From Tillandsia leiboldiana (Eukaryota; Streptophyta; Magnoliopsida; Poales; Bromeliaceae): 64,000 nucleotides of DNA. The stretch lies in NCBI GenBank assembly GCA_029204045.2, contig JAQNDB010000118.1, forward strand, positions 62,001 through 126,000. The letters are read 5' to 3'. Within the stretch, counting starts at the first letter, position 1, and the number at the start of each line of letters is the position of its first letter. The notes under the pieces were generated by a model. It did not search any database and had not been told where the DNA came from. It was given only the letters and a program-made list of their open reading frames with translations. This document shows positions 54,737-64,000 of this stretch, piece by piece. Position numbers and translations under genes: made by a program.

Positions 54737-57386
54737 TGTCATGCCCCGAGGTCAAACTGCGACCCGGGCTCGCCAACAGATCCGCCATCTGTACGGAAAC
54801 TGCCGCACATACGAAGCGTCTACCCTGCAAAAGATCTATAGCTAAACATGTATCAGAGCTGAAAAAGAACAAGTAGCTACAAAATCAAAACACTGAACAT
54901 CTAAAAAAAAAACAATTCCTCAAATACAAGTCTCTCAACTATGAAAAACAGGTACAACCCTCACCTCTCTCTCAGACTGCCCAGTACAAAAGTGGAAACA
55001 TAAAAATATAAACAGGGTACATCTACCTCTGACTCTCAATGCTGGTAAGGAACTAAACGGCCACGTCCTCACCTCGATCAGCTGTCTCCGCGCGAGCTAA
55101 GCCGGGACAGCAACCTCAGTAACCTGTCACCGCAGCGGGTGTGAGATCTACTGCAGAAGGTAGATCTCAGTGGGTACCGTCACCAATATCCACGGTATGC
55201 CCACTAAGTCTACTAGAGGCAAACAGATAGGTATGCAAATAGATAGATAAAAGGTAAGCTGAATGAAAACTACAGCTAATATGTGTCAACCATCATGCTC
55301 AAAAGGAAACTCTACTATAAACATAATATGCATACACCACTCGCACACGAGGTGCCCAATCGACCCAATCGAACTGACTGCCTCCTCGGGTCCAGTCAAA
55401 CCTGCACTTACCTACTGTCGTTACATCCACATAGGACCGGACTGACGTAGGGCGTCCGTGACTGCCAAAACTGGCCCAGCCAGAGGGATCGCGTCCGTAA
55501 CTGCCAAAACTGGCCCAGCCAGAGGGACTGCATCGACAAGTCGCGATACAAAAGTAACAGCTCCACTCCGGACGTGGCACTCGAGGGGCGCGACCCCACC
55601 GAGAAAAAGGTATCCGCGCACTCTGTCGAGCTCAATGTGGCACTACAGGCTATAGTCCAAAATCCACGCTCACTCTCAGAACGGAAAGACTAAGGATCCT
55701 CAAACATCTCGCACAACGGTCGGAGCACTCTCGATGACTCAGCTGATCAGCTCTCTCGAATCACGAGATACTAGCAAACTCTACCAACTCGTGGCACAAA
55801 ACACACTGGCTGGAGATACTCCACAGCCGGGATCGACTCACAACTCAGGGCTAATAAAACTGGTCGGACAACACACAACGACCCGGGACCACCGTCAACC
55901 CCAACGGTTCCCACGACACTAGCACAGTCTAAACTCAGCTACCGGAATCCACTCAGCCCCCAGGCATGAGTGCAACAATGCCCAACAGAAACCTGACCCC
56001 TCGGCCCACTACCTGGGCGAGGCAACACTATGTCCAGGAAAGATGCAAAGTGTGGGATGTCTAATACATAAAGGAACCTAGCCCAAGTAAAGGCTCTCTA
56101 CTGACTCATCTGTGTCAACAAGCGGCACATGCAGGCTATAATCCACGATCAGACAGATCGGAAACTCAATGCTCAAAAGCACAACTCAGTCGGGAAACCT
56201 ACCACAACTCGATCTGATATGCCCTCACCAACCCCCGAGACACTAGTAAAAACATCCATAAGTCAAATAAAATCTCCTCGGCCCCCAGGCACGAGGTTAC
56301 ATGCACCCTGGGACCCTGTCATCTCACTGGCAATCTCGCAGTTTAAAAACCACATTTAAAAAGCTGATTTTTCCTTAAAACGAGTTTCATGATTTTTAAA
56401 AACGATCCCGGTGCAAAAGTAATGCCAACAAAACACGAAATCCAATGCCAAATAGTATCAGGAGTATACTAAAAATAATCTGGGGTTCTGAAAAATTTTC
56501 TAAAAATTCCCAGGCAACTATCAGATTTTTATAGCAGTGAAAAATGGCATAAATACATGATCAAATTGCATACAATAGCTTTAAAGGGCATTCCACACAT
56601 TTTGGAGAAATTCCAACCCACCTGGAACGCTTTCCGCAGGCAAACGCTGAAGTCGGGGAAACGCCGAACCCTCAAACTGAAGAAAAACCAGAAACCGCGC
56701 CGGAGCGTGCCCAGTTTTTTGTGAGGACTCGAGGGAAGCAAATAAGGAAAGTGTGTCGCAGTGCACCGAATCGCAGTAGACATCGAAGTAGCGTCCTCCA
56801 AAAATTCTGGAACTTCTCCACAAGATGCACAACAGAAAGAGGAAGAAATTCCCTTAAGGGCTCTCCATGCGAAACAACCCAAAAAACCCAGAAAAGAAGG
56901 CCCAAGGGGCCTATTTATTGGCCCAAGCCCAAAAGGGCTACTATTGTGATTCGGGCGCACCCTTTCGGGCGCCCGAATCTGCCAGTCGGACGATTTCCCC
57001 CGTCCGACCAGCGCCCGAAACGCCCTGCAAGTGACACGTGTCCCGAACAGGCAACAACCAGTGCAGGGCCGCTCGGGTGCTGCCACGTGTCGCACAAATG
57101 GTCAAAGGGGTGGTTGGCGCCCGCCAATGGCCGGGCGCCACGTGGCCGGCCCGCGCGACCCGCCGACCGGTCGCGCGCCTCGCCAGCCACGTCGCCTGCC
57201 CCCCACGCGCGCACGCATCCCGAGGCGCTGGCGTGCGCTCCCGTGGACCGCGCCGCGTGAGCCCGCCAATCACCTGATGCCACGTGTCCCCGCGCCCGGT
57301 CTATGCACCCGCGCGGGGTTTCCGTGGACCGCGCATCGCGCGCCGGCCACTCCTGGGGCGCCACGTGTCCCCGCGCCGGGTCCATG
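54737..57386 (-). repeat. LTR piece Y (third copy)
   Basis: Matches 25299-27954 and 36547-39200 with several private base changes. G-boxes at 57035, 57084, 57139, 57281 and 57362. The TATA position 56914-56920 is altered. Confidence 0.82.
56914..56920 (-). promoter_or_regulatory. Mutated LTR TATA box (Y, third copy)
   Basis: The minus strand reads CCAATAAATAGG where the two other copies read CCTATAAATAGG. Confidence 0.55.
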
Positions 57387-57812
57387 TGTCACGCCCCAAG
57401 GTCGAAACCGCGACTCGGGCTTGCCAACAGATCCGCCGCCCATACGGAGAACCCCGTATAGATGAAGCGTCTAACCTGCAAAAAGAAGGATACTAAAGCT
57501 ATACAGATATCAGAGCTGAAAGTAAACTGCTGAAAAATAAAATATACAACTGTCCAAAAGTACAAATCTGAACCTCACTACATAAGTCTCTCAAAATACA
57601 ACTCTCAAAAGAAAAAAGAATATGCAAGATAAGTCCCAAAAACACTGACAGTGCTAAAACATCACCAAAAAGGGAGTACATCTACTCTCTCTGGAAGACG
57701 ACTGGTAGGGATCTATCTCGCGACTTCCTTACCTCGATCAGCAGGATCAGCAACTGGAGCAGCCTGAACAGGAGTAGAGGTCCCTGGGGAAAAAAATGTT
57801 ACGGCATTTTGG
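57387..57812 (-). repeat. LTR piece Z (third copy)
   Basis: Starts TGTCACGCCCCAAGG and is interrupted at 57812 by the copia element. The left target-site copy of the copia insertion would be TTTGG (57808-57812). Confidence 0.78.
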
Positions 57813-58125
57813 TGTTGGCATATTTCGTGAGTCAAGTCAGTGAGTTGAGTCGGAGTCTTAAAGGGATCAAATTGTCAATCAGCAATCAAAGACTTAGAAA
57901 AGATTCAACAAGAGCTCAAGTTGGCACTCAGTGTCTTGAGTCTTGAAGATTGAAGTTGAAGAATTGTGGATCAGTTACATCAATCTCAAGAAGAAAGTAT
58001 TCAAGAGGATCAGGTATGTTTAACTAAATAATTGTGGTGATCCGAACACTTTCTTATAGTGTAGAAACACTTGGATGAACTTTTAATTGCATAATAATCA
58101 AAAACTGGTGTTCGGACTTGTTCAG

Positions 58126-58347
58126 GATCCGGATCAGAGCCAACGATCCGGATCCCGAAGGTTGCTGCTTCATACAAGACTTCGATCCGGATCCATGCAA
58201 TTTCCGATCCGGATCCCGAATGTTAAGTTTTCTGATTTGTATGAACGATCCGGATCGGGCAATGCGATCCGGATCCCGAACCATGGTATTTCTGGAATCG
58301 TCAATCTCGTTACGACGATCCGGATCGCAGTAAATCCGATCCGGATC
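58126..58347. promoter_or_regulatory. Eight GATCCGGATC palindromes upstream of copia TATA box
   Basis: The 10-bp perfect palindrome starts at 58126, 58145, 58184, 58206, 58247, 58266, 58317 and 58338. The sites fall into four pairs with 19-22 bp within a pair and about 58-70 bp between pairs, 65-290 bp upstream of the TATA box. An enhancer role is inferred. Confidence 0.7.
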
Positions 58348-58412
58348 GCCGTCCTGAAAATTTCCAGATAAGGTATGTTTTTGATTCTTATCTCTTTCCA
58401 AAGGTTTCTAAA

Positions 58413-58422
58413 CTATAAATAG
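58413..58422 (+). promoter_or_regulatory. Copia LTR TATA box
   Basis: CTATAAATAG, a close match to the plant TATA consensus, about 600 bp into the LTR. Confidence 0.75.
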
Positions 58423-58802
58423 ACATTTAGGGTTTCTCAAAAACGTGGGTGCTACGGCCGATCAATTTCTAAAACACTTGAGAGCAACCCTAGAGGCTAG
58501 GTTTTCATCGTTCTTCTTTATAGCCTCTTTTAGGTCAATTCGATGGTTCTTTCAAGAACATATCTTTTGTCGAATTGATCTAATCTTTGCTTAGAGATTT
58601 TTCCCATGGATCTTCATTGATAATCTAAGCAAAGGATCACCATCGAAGTCAATATTCTTATCGACTGAGTTTGCGTCGTGGATTCGACGTGGCATCGTGG
58701 ATTCGGTGTGCTAAAGGCGTTTTGTGGATTCGAAACGTGTGCTCGTGGATTCGAGTGGCGTTCGTGGATTCGAACGTGTGCAGTGGGCGTGCAAAATCGG
58801 TG

Positions 58803-59022
58803 GAGCGCGAGGTCCAAGAAATTGAAGGAGGGGTTAAATCCGTGGAGACGGTAATCACCTTGTTATTCTTCTTTTCTTAGGGATTGTTATTGCGTAGATA
58901 TCCAACCGGTCAGCGCAAGGTCCGAAGAAGCTGAAGGAGGGGTTTGAGTCCGTGGAGTCGGTAATCACCTTGTTATTCTTCTATTCTTAGTGGATTGTTA
59001 TTGCGTGTTGGTCCCGTGGTTT
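58803..59022 (+). repeat. 110-bp imperfect tandem duplication in copia LTR
   Basis: The block ending GGTAATCACCTTGTTATTCTT occurs at about 58850 and 58960, 110 bp apart, with scattered substitutions. Confidence 0.8.
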
Positions 59023-59189
59023 TTCTCCTGGATTGGAGTTTCCACGTATATCTCGGTGTGCTGTTTTTATTTTCCGCATTGGTTTTTATTTTGCACTGAG
59101 ATTGAGTTTTTAAGTATTACACCTATTCACCCCCCTCTAGTTGTTTGATAGTACCTATTTAGATCCTTTGGGATTCATAACTCAACAAG

Positions 59190-59201
59190 TGGTATCAGAG
59201 C
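59190..59201 (+). promoter_or_regulatory. Copia primer-binding site (tRNA-iMet)
   Basis: TGGTATCAGAGC, two bases after the LTR end CAACA. Confidence 0.9.
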
Positions 59202-59221
59202 GGGTTTTAGGTTTATCTATC

Positions 59222-61177
59222 ATGATGGGTGAAAGTGGTAATATTTATAGACCTCCTCTTTTTGATGGGACTAATTATGCTTATTGGAAAGTGCGGATGA
59301 GAGCTTTTCTCATCGCAATTGATGAGCGAGTATGGCAATCCGTGGAATGCAGTTGGGTGCATCCTGTTGAGGAAGTAGGAAATTCTACTACCCCAAAACC
59401 TCGCTCTAGATGGTCCAAAGAGGAATTTGAAATATCTTCTTACAATGGGAAAGGTATGAACGCTTTATTTAATTCTCTTTCCTCGACTGAGTTCACACGA
59501 ATTTCCGCGTGTGAATCTGCGAAGGAAATTTGGGATATTCTCAAAATTACACATGAGGGTACTAATCTTGTAAAAATTCAAAAGCTCCAGATGCTTACAA
59601 GTCAATTTGACTCTATTCATATGGATGAGCATGAATTGTTTACAGATTATTACACTAGACTTCAAGATGTAATAAATACATGTGCTAATTTAGGAGAAAA
59701 GATCCCGGAGTCGAAAATTGTAAGAAAGATACTTCGGACTCTTCCGGAACGGTTTAGGGCAAAGGTTACCGCCATTGAAACCGTTAGTCATCCGGATGAG
59801 ATGAGTGTAGAGGAATTAGTAGGTGCTTTGCAAACTTATGAAATGACTTTTCCTACTAATCAAGTTTTTTCCAAGTCTTCTTCTAAGCTTACAGGTATTG
59901 CATTCAAATCAACAAAGGAAGAAGATAGCGAATTGAGTTCCGACGATGAAATCTCTTTTGCCGATTTTGAAGAACAATTGGCGCGGATCACAAAGAAATT
60001 TTGTCGGAAATTTTGGAAGAATCGAACCAATGGATCTTCATCCACGAAACCATCTAAAGGATCATCGGGTTCTAAATCCTCTAACCTCAAAAGCCTTGCA
60101 AAACCTTCTAAGGAAAAAGATGAATTCGAAGGGGAAATCCGATGTTATAGATGCAAAGGCTACGGCCATATTTCAACGGATTGTCCTACTCCGAAATTAT
60201 ATAAAAAGAAGGCTTTGCAAGCGAAAACTTGGGACGATTCTACCTCTAATGAATCGACCTCAAGTAAAGAGGAAAAAGCCGTTGCCTTACACGCCTCTCA
60301 AATTCCCTCCTCTAATGTTTGTTTATCATCTTTAGTCACTGACTCTACTCCTTTGATTTTGTATGAAACATCAACAACCGGCGGAGAGTCATCAAGTGAG
60401 GTGGAGTCGGACGAAGAAGAACTCGTTGAGGCATATCAACAACTTCTTACGGAATCAAAGAAGATGGCCAAACATATTAAGAAGTTGAGGAAGCAACGAC
60501 TTGAAGGTCAAGACGAGAATCAAGCTTTAAAGATAAAACTTCAAGATCTCGAGGAGGAACAAGGACGTTTATTGGATAACAATAAAATCCTCCAAGAAAA
60601 GCAAAACCAATCGGAGACAAACGCTGAATCATATATGGACAAGATTGGTTTTCTAGAAAAACAGTTTGAGGAGATTCATGTCACCAACCAAGTATTGACC
60701 AAGCAAGTTCATGAACTCAAATCCGACATACAAAGGCTTTCAACCGTTTCCAAGAAATTTGATTGTATATCCGGATTAGGTCAAACAAGCAAAGTTGGTT
60801 TGGGATTTAAAAAGGATCAAACTGTGCATGCTTCAAGTTCCACATTCAAATTGAAAGGAAGAACGTGTCACTTATGTGGACTTAAAGGACATTTGGTGAA
60901 GAATTGCCCGAAAAAGAGAAAGAAGAATTCTTCGGCAACTTCATCTACGGAGCGAACTCAACGGAATCAAAAGACACATCAAGTCAAAGGAGTTCACTCA
61001 ACCCACCAAAGGTCCGAGCCACATCATCAATCATACAAGTGGATCACTGCAAGGCAAAGACCTAAGGTGGGCCAACAGTCAAAGCGGACAACCCCCGACC
61101 ACAACGAATCAAGACAACCCAAAATCCAGCGATTTTGGATTCGGAAAGGTGATATCTTTCCTTGTCTTAAGTTCTAA
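59222..61177 (+). CDS. gag: Copia-type Gag polyprotein
   Basis: 651 residues from the ATG at 59222 (MMGESGN); an in-frame ATG at 59141 lies within the LTR and is not used here. Residues about 7-215 are the copia Gag region (PPLFDGTNYAYWKVRM, AKEIWDILKITHEG, KIVRKILRTLPERF). An acidic/serine-rich linker follows. Two CCHC zinc knuckles bind RNA: CYRCKGYGHISTDC (308-321) and CHLCGLKGHLVKNC (549-562). Between them, about 395-515 is a long predicted coiled coil. The tail is rich in H, Q, K and S. The ORF has no internal stop in 2 kb, in contrast to the gypsy elements around it. No protease is fused, and pol does not follow. The layout resembles SIRE/Maximus-type Gag; clade assignment is by memory of family motifs. 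Confidence 0.85.
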   Translation: MMGESGNIYRPPLFDGTNYAYWKVRMRAFLIAIDERVWQSVECSWVHPVEEVGNSTTPKPRSRWSKEEFEISSYNGKGMNALFNSLSSTEFTRISACESAKEIWDILKITHEGTNLVKIQKLQMLTSQFDSIHMDEHELFTDYYTRLQDVINTCANLGEKIPESKIVRKILRTLPERFRAKVTAIETVSHPDEMSVEELVGALQTYEMTFPTNQVFSKSSSKLTGIAFKSTKEEDSELSSDDEISFADFEEQLARITKKFCRKFWKNRTNGSSSTKPSKGSSGSKSSNLKSLAKPSKEKDEFEGEIRCYRCKGYGHISTDCPTPKLYKKKALQAKTWDDSTSNESTSSKEEKAVALHASQIPSSNVCLSSLVTDSTPLILYETSTTGGESSSEVESDEEELVEAYQQLLTESKKMAKHIKKLRKQRLEGQDENQALKIKLQDLEEEQGRLLDNNKILQEKQNQSETNAESYMDKIGFLEKQFEEIHVTNQVLTKQVHELKSDIQRLSTVSKKFDCISGLGQTSKVGLGFKKDQTVHASSSTFKLKGRTCHLCGLKGHLVKNCPKKRKKNSSATSSTERTQRNQKTHQVKGVHSTHQRSEPHHQSYKWITARQRPKVGQQSKRTTPDHNESRQPKIQRFWIRKGDIFPCLKF

Positions 61178-62285
61178 ATAGCTTATGACTGTATGTAATG
61201 CTTTGATTGGTTTTCCCTTCATATCTTTCTTAATCTTTGCATTACATGTTTTTCAATGCTCTTCGTTTTTATACTTTGTTTTTGAACAAAAGGGTTTTTA
61301 CTGAACAAGTGCATTGAATAAAAAGGGCTTCACGTTTATTCACTCCAAATTAATTTTATTTGGATTATCAACTTTACTCCATAATCATAATCTTGAAGAT
61401 ACTTCATTATAGGAGTTTTTGATATTATAAGCATCAAATTTTAGAAATCATGTGTGATCTTTAGATGCTTAATCTATCTCGGTTGTGTGAATTCATTGTG
61501 ATAAATGTGAGACAACCGATTGATTAAAATTTGGGATTTAATTCTTTCACGTAAGAGATTGCATTCTTACAAGGGTAAATAAATGTTTTTTAAAAGATGT
61601 GGAAAGAGTTACATCCGAAAGGAGTGTGAAAACTACCACCACATGTAGGAAAGAGCTGCCACCCCGGTCGTCCGGTTTGTGTGTGAAGCTACCACATGTT
61701 ATGGATGCTTGATAGTATTTTATGAGAAAATCTTTAGTTGAAGCATTTGGAGATTTATATGCAAAGCTCTTATATTTTGAATAATCTCCTGGTTGGTATA
61801 AGGTGGGATAGTTGAAAGATGCTCAAAGAGCCACCCTTAGGTATTTTAGTGCTTATCTCAAATTTGAAAGGGTAAGAAATCAAATTGATGTCATTTGGAA
61901 ATCTCTGTAAGTCATCTTTGTACATCCGTTACATCTTGATAGACTTTGGATCTCAAGATTATTTTTGATGACTTGTGTTTGATGAATATAACATGAAAAA
62001 CTGTTTATAATGTTTTATCTTTATTTTTCATGATTTAGGAGTAAATCTTTTTAATCTTGTGAAATTAATTGGATTGAATGACATCTTGTTAATTCATTGG
62101 TTAAAGCACTTAAATTGTTTTCTTGATGGAATACAAATCGGTATTTGAAAAGATTCTAAAATTTGGATTTGTTTCAAGGAATTATTAGTTTTTTTTGCCT
62201 TCTGGTACCGGTACGCAATCTGCATTTTTGTTATATACCGGAACTGAGCATTTATCTCTCTTTCTCTTTGAACTGATGTTGTTAG
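61178..62285 (+). other. AT-rich non-coding part of the copia element
   Basis: About 1.1 kb after gag with no ORF or domain recognised. It may be internal spacer of a non-autonomous element. It ends GTTAG, the left target copy of the R insertion. Confidence 0.5.
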
Positions 62286-62398
62286 TGTCACGCCCCGGGG
62301 GTTCGAATCGCGCGGAAGAGGAGCCACCGATGCCCCTGATTCAGCCATATATTTTTTTTTGTAAAACAATACTCCCCGGCGCGTGTCCAGACCCGCCG

Positions 62399-62445
62399 CA
62401 TACACAAATTCACTCTGCAAACGGGCAGAGTCTCCTTTGTATATG
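62399..62445 (-). other. Hairpin H2 (element R)
   Basis: On the minus strand: outer stem CATATACAAA/TTTGTGTATG with one wobble, inner stem CTCTGC/GCAGAG; 47 nt as in N and C. Confidence 0.6.
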
Positions 62446-63272
62446 CACGGCGTCTCAACTTCAAAGTGTCTCACAAGGCGTAGCACATACAATCTCTAAC
62501 CACATCAGTTGGGGTCTCGTACACATACAACCAAACAATTCACATGATATCCTAGCATTGACTTAGAGCATAGAGGCCGGTGTTTTGAAAGGATAAATAA
62601 TCACAGGGTTTTGAAAGCGGCATCCACACAATGCCATCGTTTATGAAAACAGTTCGCAAACACATAAATCCATAAGGTTTGTAAAGCTCGGTGCCCACAC
62701 GCCACCCACGTTTTAAAAGTAGTTTTCGCAAACGGTTTTCTTTGCTTTTCATCGTTCAAAACGGCCCAGTAAGAGAGAACGTAGTATTCATTCAATTATT
62801 CAAAAGGAAAAAGGGCAACATCCACTTCGACCCCACGGGGGTGTCGCAATCCACAGCTAGCTAACATGAATAATAAAAGAAAGGGGAAAGAAGAGTCACT
62901 GTATCTGAAGTCACCCAAAAATCAGATCAGCACCCTCGCGTCCTCACCGGCGCCCTAGCACTCGCCCCTGGACGAACCTGTCACGGTGTGGGAAGTCAGT
63001 GACTAGAAATAGCATGATAAGCGTAGAAAACAATAATAAGGCAAACCACAAACACCGGAGCAACCATCCCTCCCATGCATCATCCACCATAACCACACCC
63101 TGTATCAAAACAACATCGGGCACCTTCCCCGATGTCCACCGCCGAGCACCTGCCTCGGCCGCCGAGCACCTGCCTCGACATCACCGCTCACACCCCCCAC
63201 CCATGGGGGCCCCCATTCCTAACGCCACCGCCGCGTGGGGTACACGGGTCAACGTACCACTTTTTCGGAAAA

Positions 63273-63306
63273 GCACACCCTTGCGGTGGCCAAACCGCGG
63301 GTGTGC
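63273..63306 (-). other. Hairpin H1 (element R)
   Basis: On the minus strand: outer 8-bp stem GCACACCC/GGGTGTGC, inner GCGGT/ACCGC, loop TTGGCC. Confidence 0.6.
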
Positions 63307-63650
63307 GTGTAGCAAAACTTGAGCCTCAGATTGACATTTAGTATCATAACATAACAGGGTTAGTGCATAAACAGAAGGAGACTGATAATTCCACCTTGCC
63401 CCAACATGCTATTTCTAACAGTTAATCCCTACTCCCGAAATCCCCGGGAACGTACCCACCTTGTGTGCGTCGTCCTGCGTTCGTCCAGTCCGCGTCTGTG
63501 CACCAGTCGCCAACAGCGTCCCGCACTCCTGAAGGAACATGGGCAAGTCAAGACTTAGAAGTCCGAAACTTACAACGACTCCCAACAGCGTGCGGCGGAG
63601 TTCTTCGCACAGCACCGGCCCGTGCGACGAACACTCTGCCTGGGCGCAGC

Positions 63651-64000
63651 CCCGCGCGGCACCAGCCCGCGCGGGCGCCCCTCCTGCGGACGGCCCCGCG
63701 CGGCCGGGCGCCGCGCGGGCGCATTGCCCGCGGTGCGGGGCGACCCCGCGCGGCACCAGCCCGCGCGGGCGCCCCTCCTGCGGACGGCCCCGCGCGGCCG
63801 GGCGCCGCGCGGGCGCATTGCCCGCGGTGCGGGGCGACCCCGCGCGGCACCAGCCCGCGCGGGCGCCCCTCCTGCGGGCGGCCCCGCGCGGCCGGGCGCC
63901 GCGCGGGCGCGCTGCCCGCGGTGCGGGGCGACCCCGCGCGGCACCAGCCCGCGCGGGCGCCCCTCCTGCGGGCGGCCCCGCGCGGCCGGGCGCCGCGCGG
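63651..64000 (-). repeat. 94-bp GC-rich minisatellite in R LTR
   Basis: The marker CCCGCGCGGCACCAGCCC starts at 63651, 63745, 63839 and 63933, a constant 94-bp period that continues past the window end. It sits at a comparable place in the LTR to the 64-bp minisatellite of N, but the unit differs. Confidence 0.9.

Larger units (their letters stand above)
57813..59187 (+). repeat. Copia 5' LTR
   Basis: 1375 bp. U3 has a cluster of GATCCGGATC palindromes (58126-58347), a TATA box (58413-58422), several CGTGGATTCG repeats (about 58675-58770) and a 110-bp imperfect tandem duplication (about 58803-59022). Confidence 0.8.
57813..62285 (+). mobile_element. Ty1/copia-type element, left part
   Basis: LTR (57813-59187) with TGTTG...CAACA ends, PBS, and a long Gag ORF. 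No protease, integrase or RT is seen before the R LTR interrupts at 62286. The Gag resembles those of SIRE/Maximus-type copia elements. The element probably continues right of the window or is a non-autonomous derivative. Confidence 0.8.
62286..64000 (-). repeat. Element R LTR, partial (Tekay-like, minus strand)
   Basis: Starts TGTCACGCCCCGGGG and carries H2 (62399-62445) and H1 (63273-63306) in the opposite orientation to N and C, so the element is on the minus strand. There is no PBS to the left, so this is the 3' LTR (or a solo LTR) and any interior lies to the right. It runs off the window in a GC-rich minisatellite. ORFs here are low-complexity. Confidence 0.8.

Noticed and set aside
62195..62566. 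ORF across the copia/R boundary
   Set aside because: It spans an LTR insertion edge and has no domain; chance open frame.

Overview
This window is a retrotransposon-dense stretch of a plant nuclear genome. I find no intact host gene, tRNA or rRNA. Almost all of it is LTR retrotransposon DNA: chromodomain-bearing Ty3/gypsy elements of the Tekay/Del type, plus one Ty1/copia element. The plant assignment rests on the clade-specific pol sequences (chromodomain after the integrase) and on primer-binding sites complementary to plant initiator tRNA-Met. I cannot name the species.

Layout. 1-5811: 5' part of gypsy element A (minus strand; RT, protease, gag, PBS, 5' LTR). 5812-6210: unassigned. 6211-22976: gypsy element B (minus strand). 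Its 3' LTR is split at 6286/16309 by a full-length gypsy element N (plus strand, 6287-16303) with a 5-bp target duplication, ACATA. 22977-28924: a pile of truncated minus-strand LTR pieces called X, Y and Z, a copia LTR fragment, and a second X piece. 28925-34296: element C, a deletion derivative with ~4.3-kb LTRs and a 1.9-kb interior. 34297-34396: a 100-N assembly gap. 34397-40161: X-Y-Z-copia-X' again. 40162-52702: a tandem LTR-interior-LTR-interior-LTR array of C with a 6.22-kb period, sitting inside the second X LTR. 52703-57812: rest of that X, then Y and Z. 57813-62285: a copia element with a 1.4-kb LTR and a 651-residue Gag but no visible pol. 62286-64000: LTR of another Tekay-like element (R, minus strand), inserted into the copia element and running off the window.

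Function. No element looks autonomous. A, B and N have Gag and pol broken by premature stops, frameshifts and deletions. C keeps a short intact ORF that joins the two ends of Gag (N-terminal coiled coil and zinc knuckles) without the central capsid-type region, plus shreds of RNase H and integrase. C would have to be mobilised by a relative such as N, whose LTR ends, PBS and gag ends it resembles.

Main points of interest. (1) Two short hairpins in the LTRs of the N, C and R families keep their fold through compensatory base changes; one has a GGCC loop like a retroviral dimerisation signal. (2) C forms a tandem array sharing LTRs. (3) The ~11 kb on the two sides of the N gap share diagnostic single-base variants and differ mainly by homopolymer indels, so they are probably one locus assembled twice. 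(4) The X-Y-Z unit was duplicated through a junction carrying a templated inverted insertion. (5) U3 regions carry clustered G-boxes in the gypsy LTRs and eight GATCCGGATC palindromes in the copia LTR. Alignments were done by eye; boundaries of degenerate pieces are approximate.
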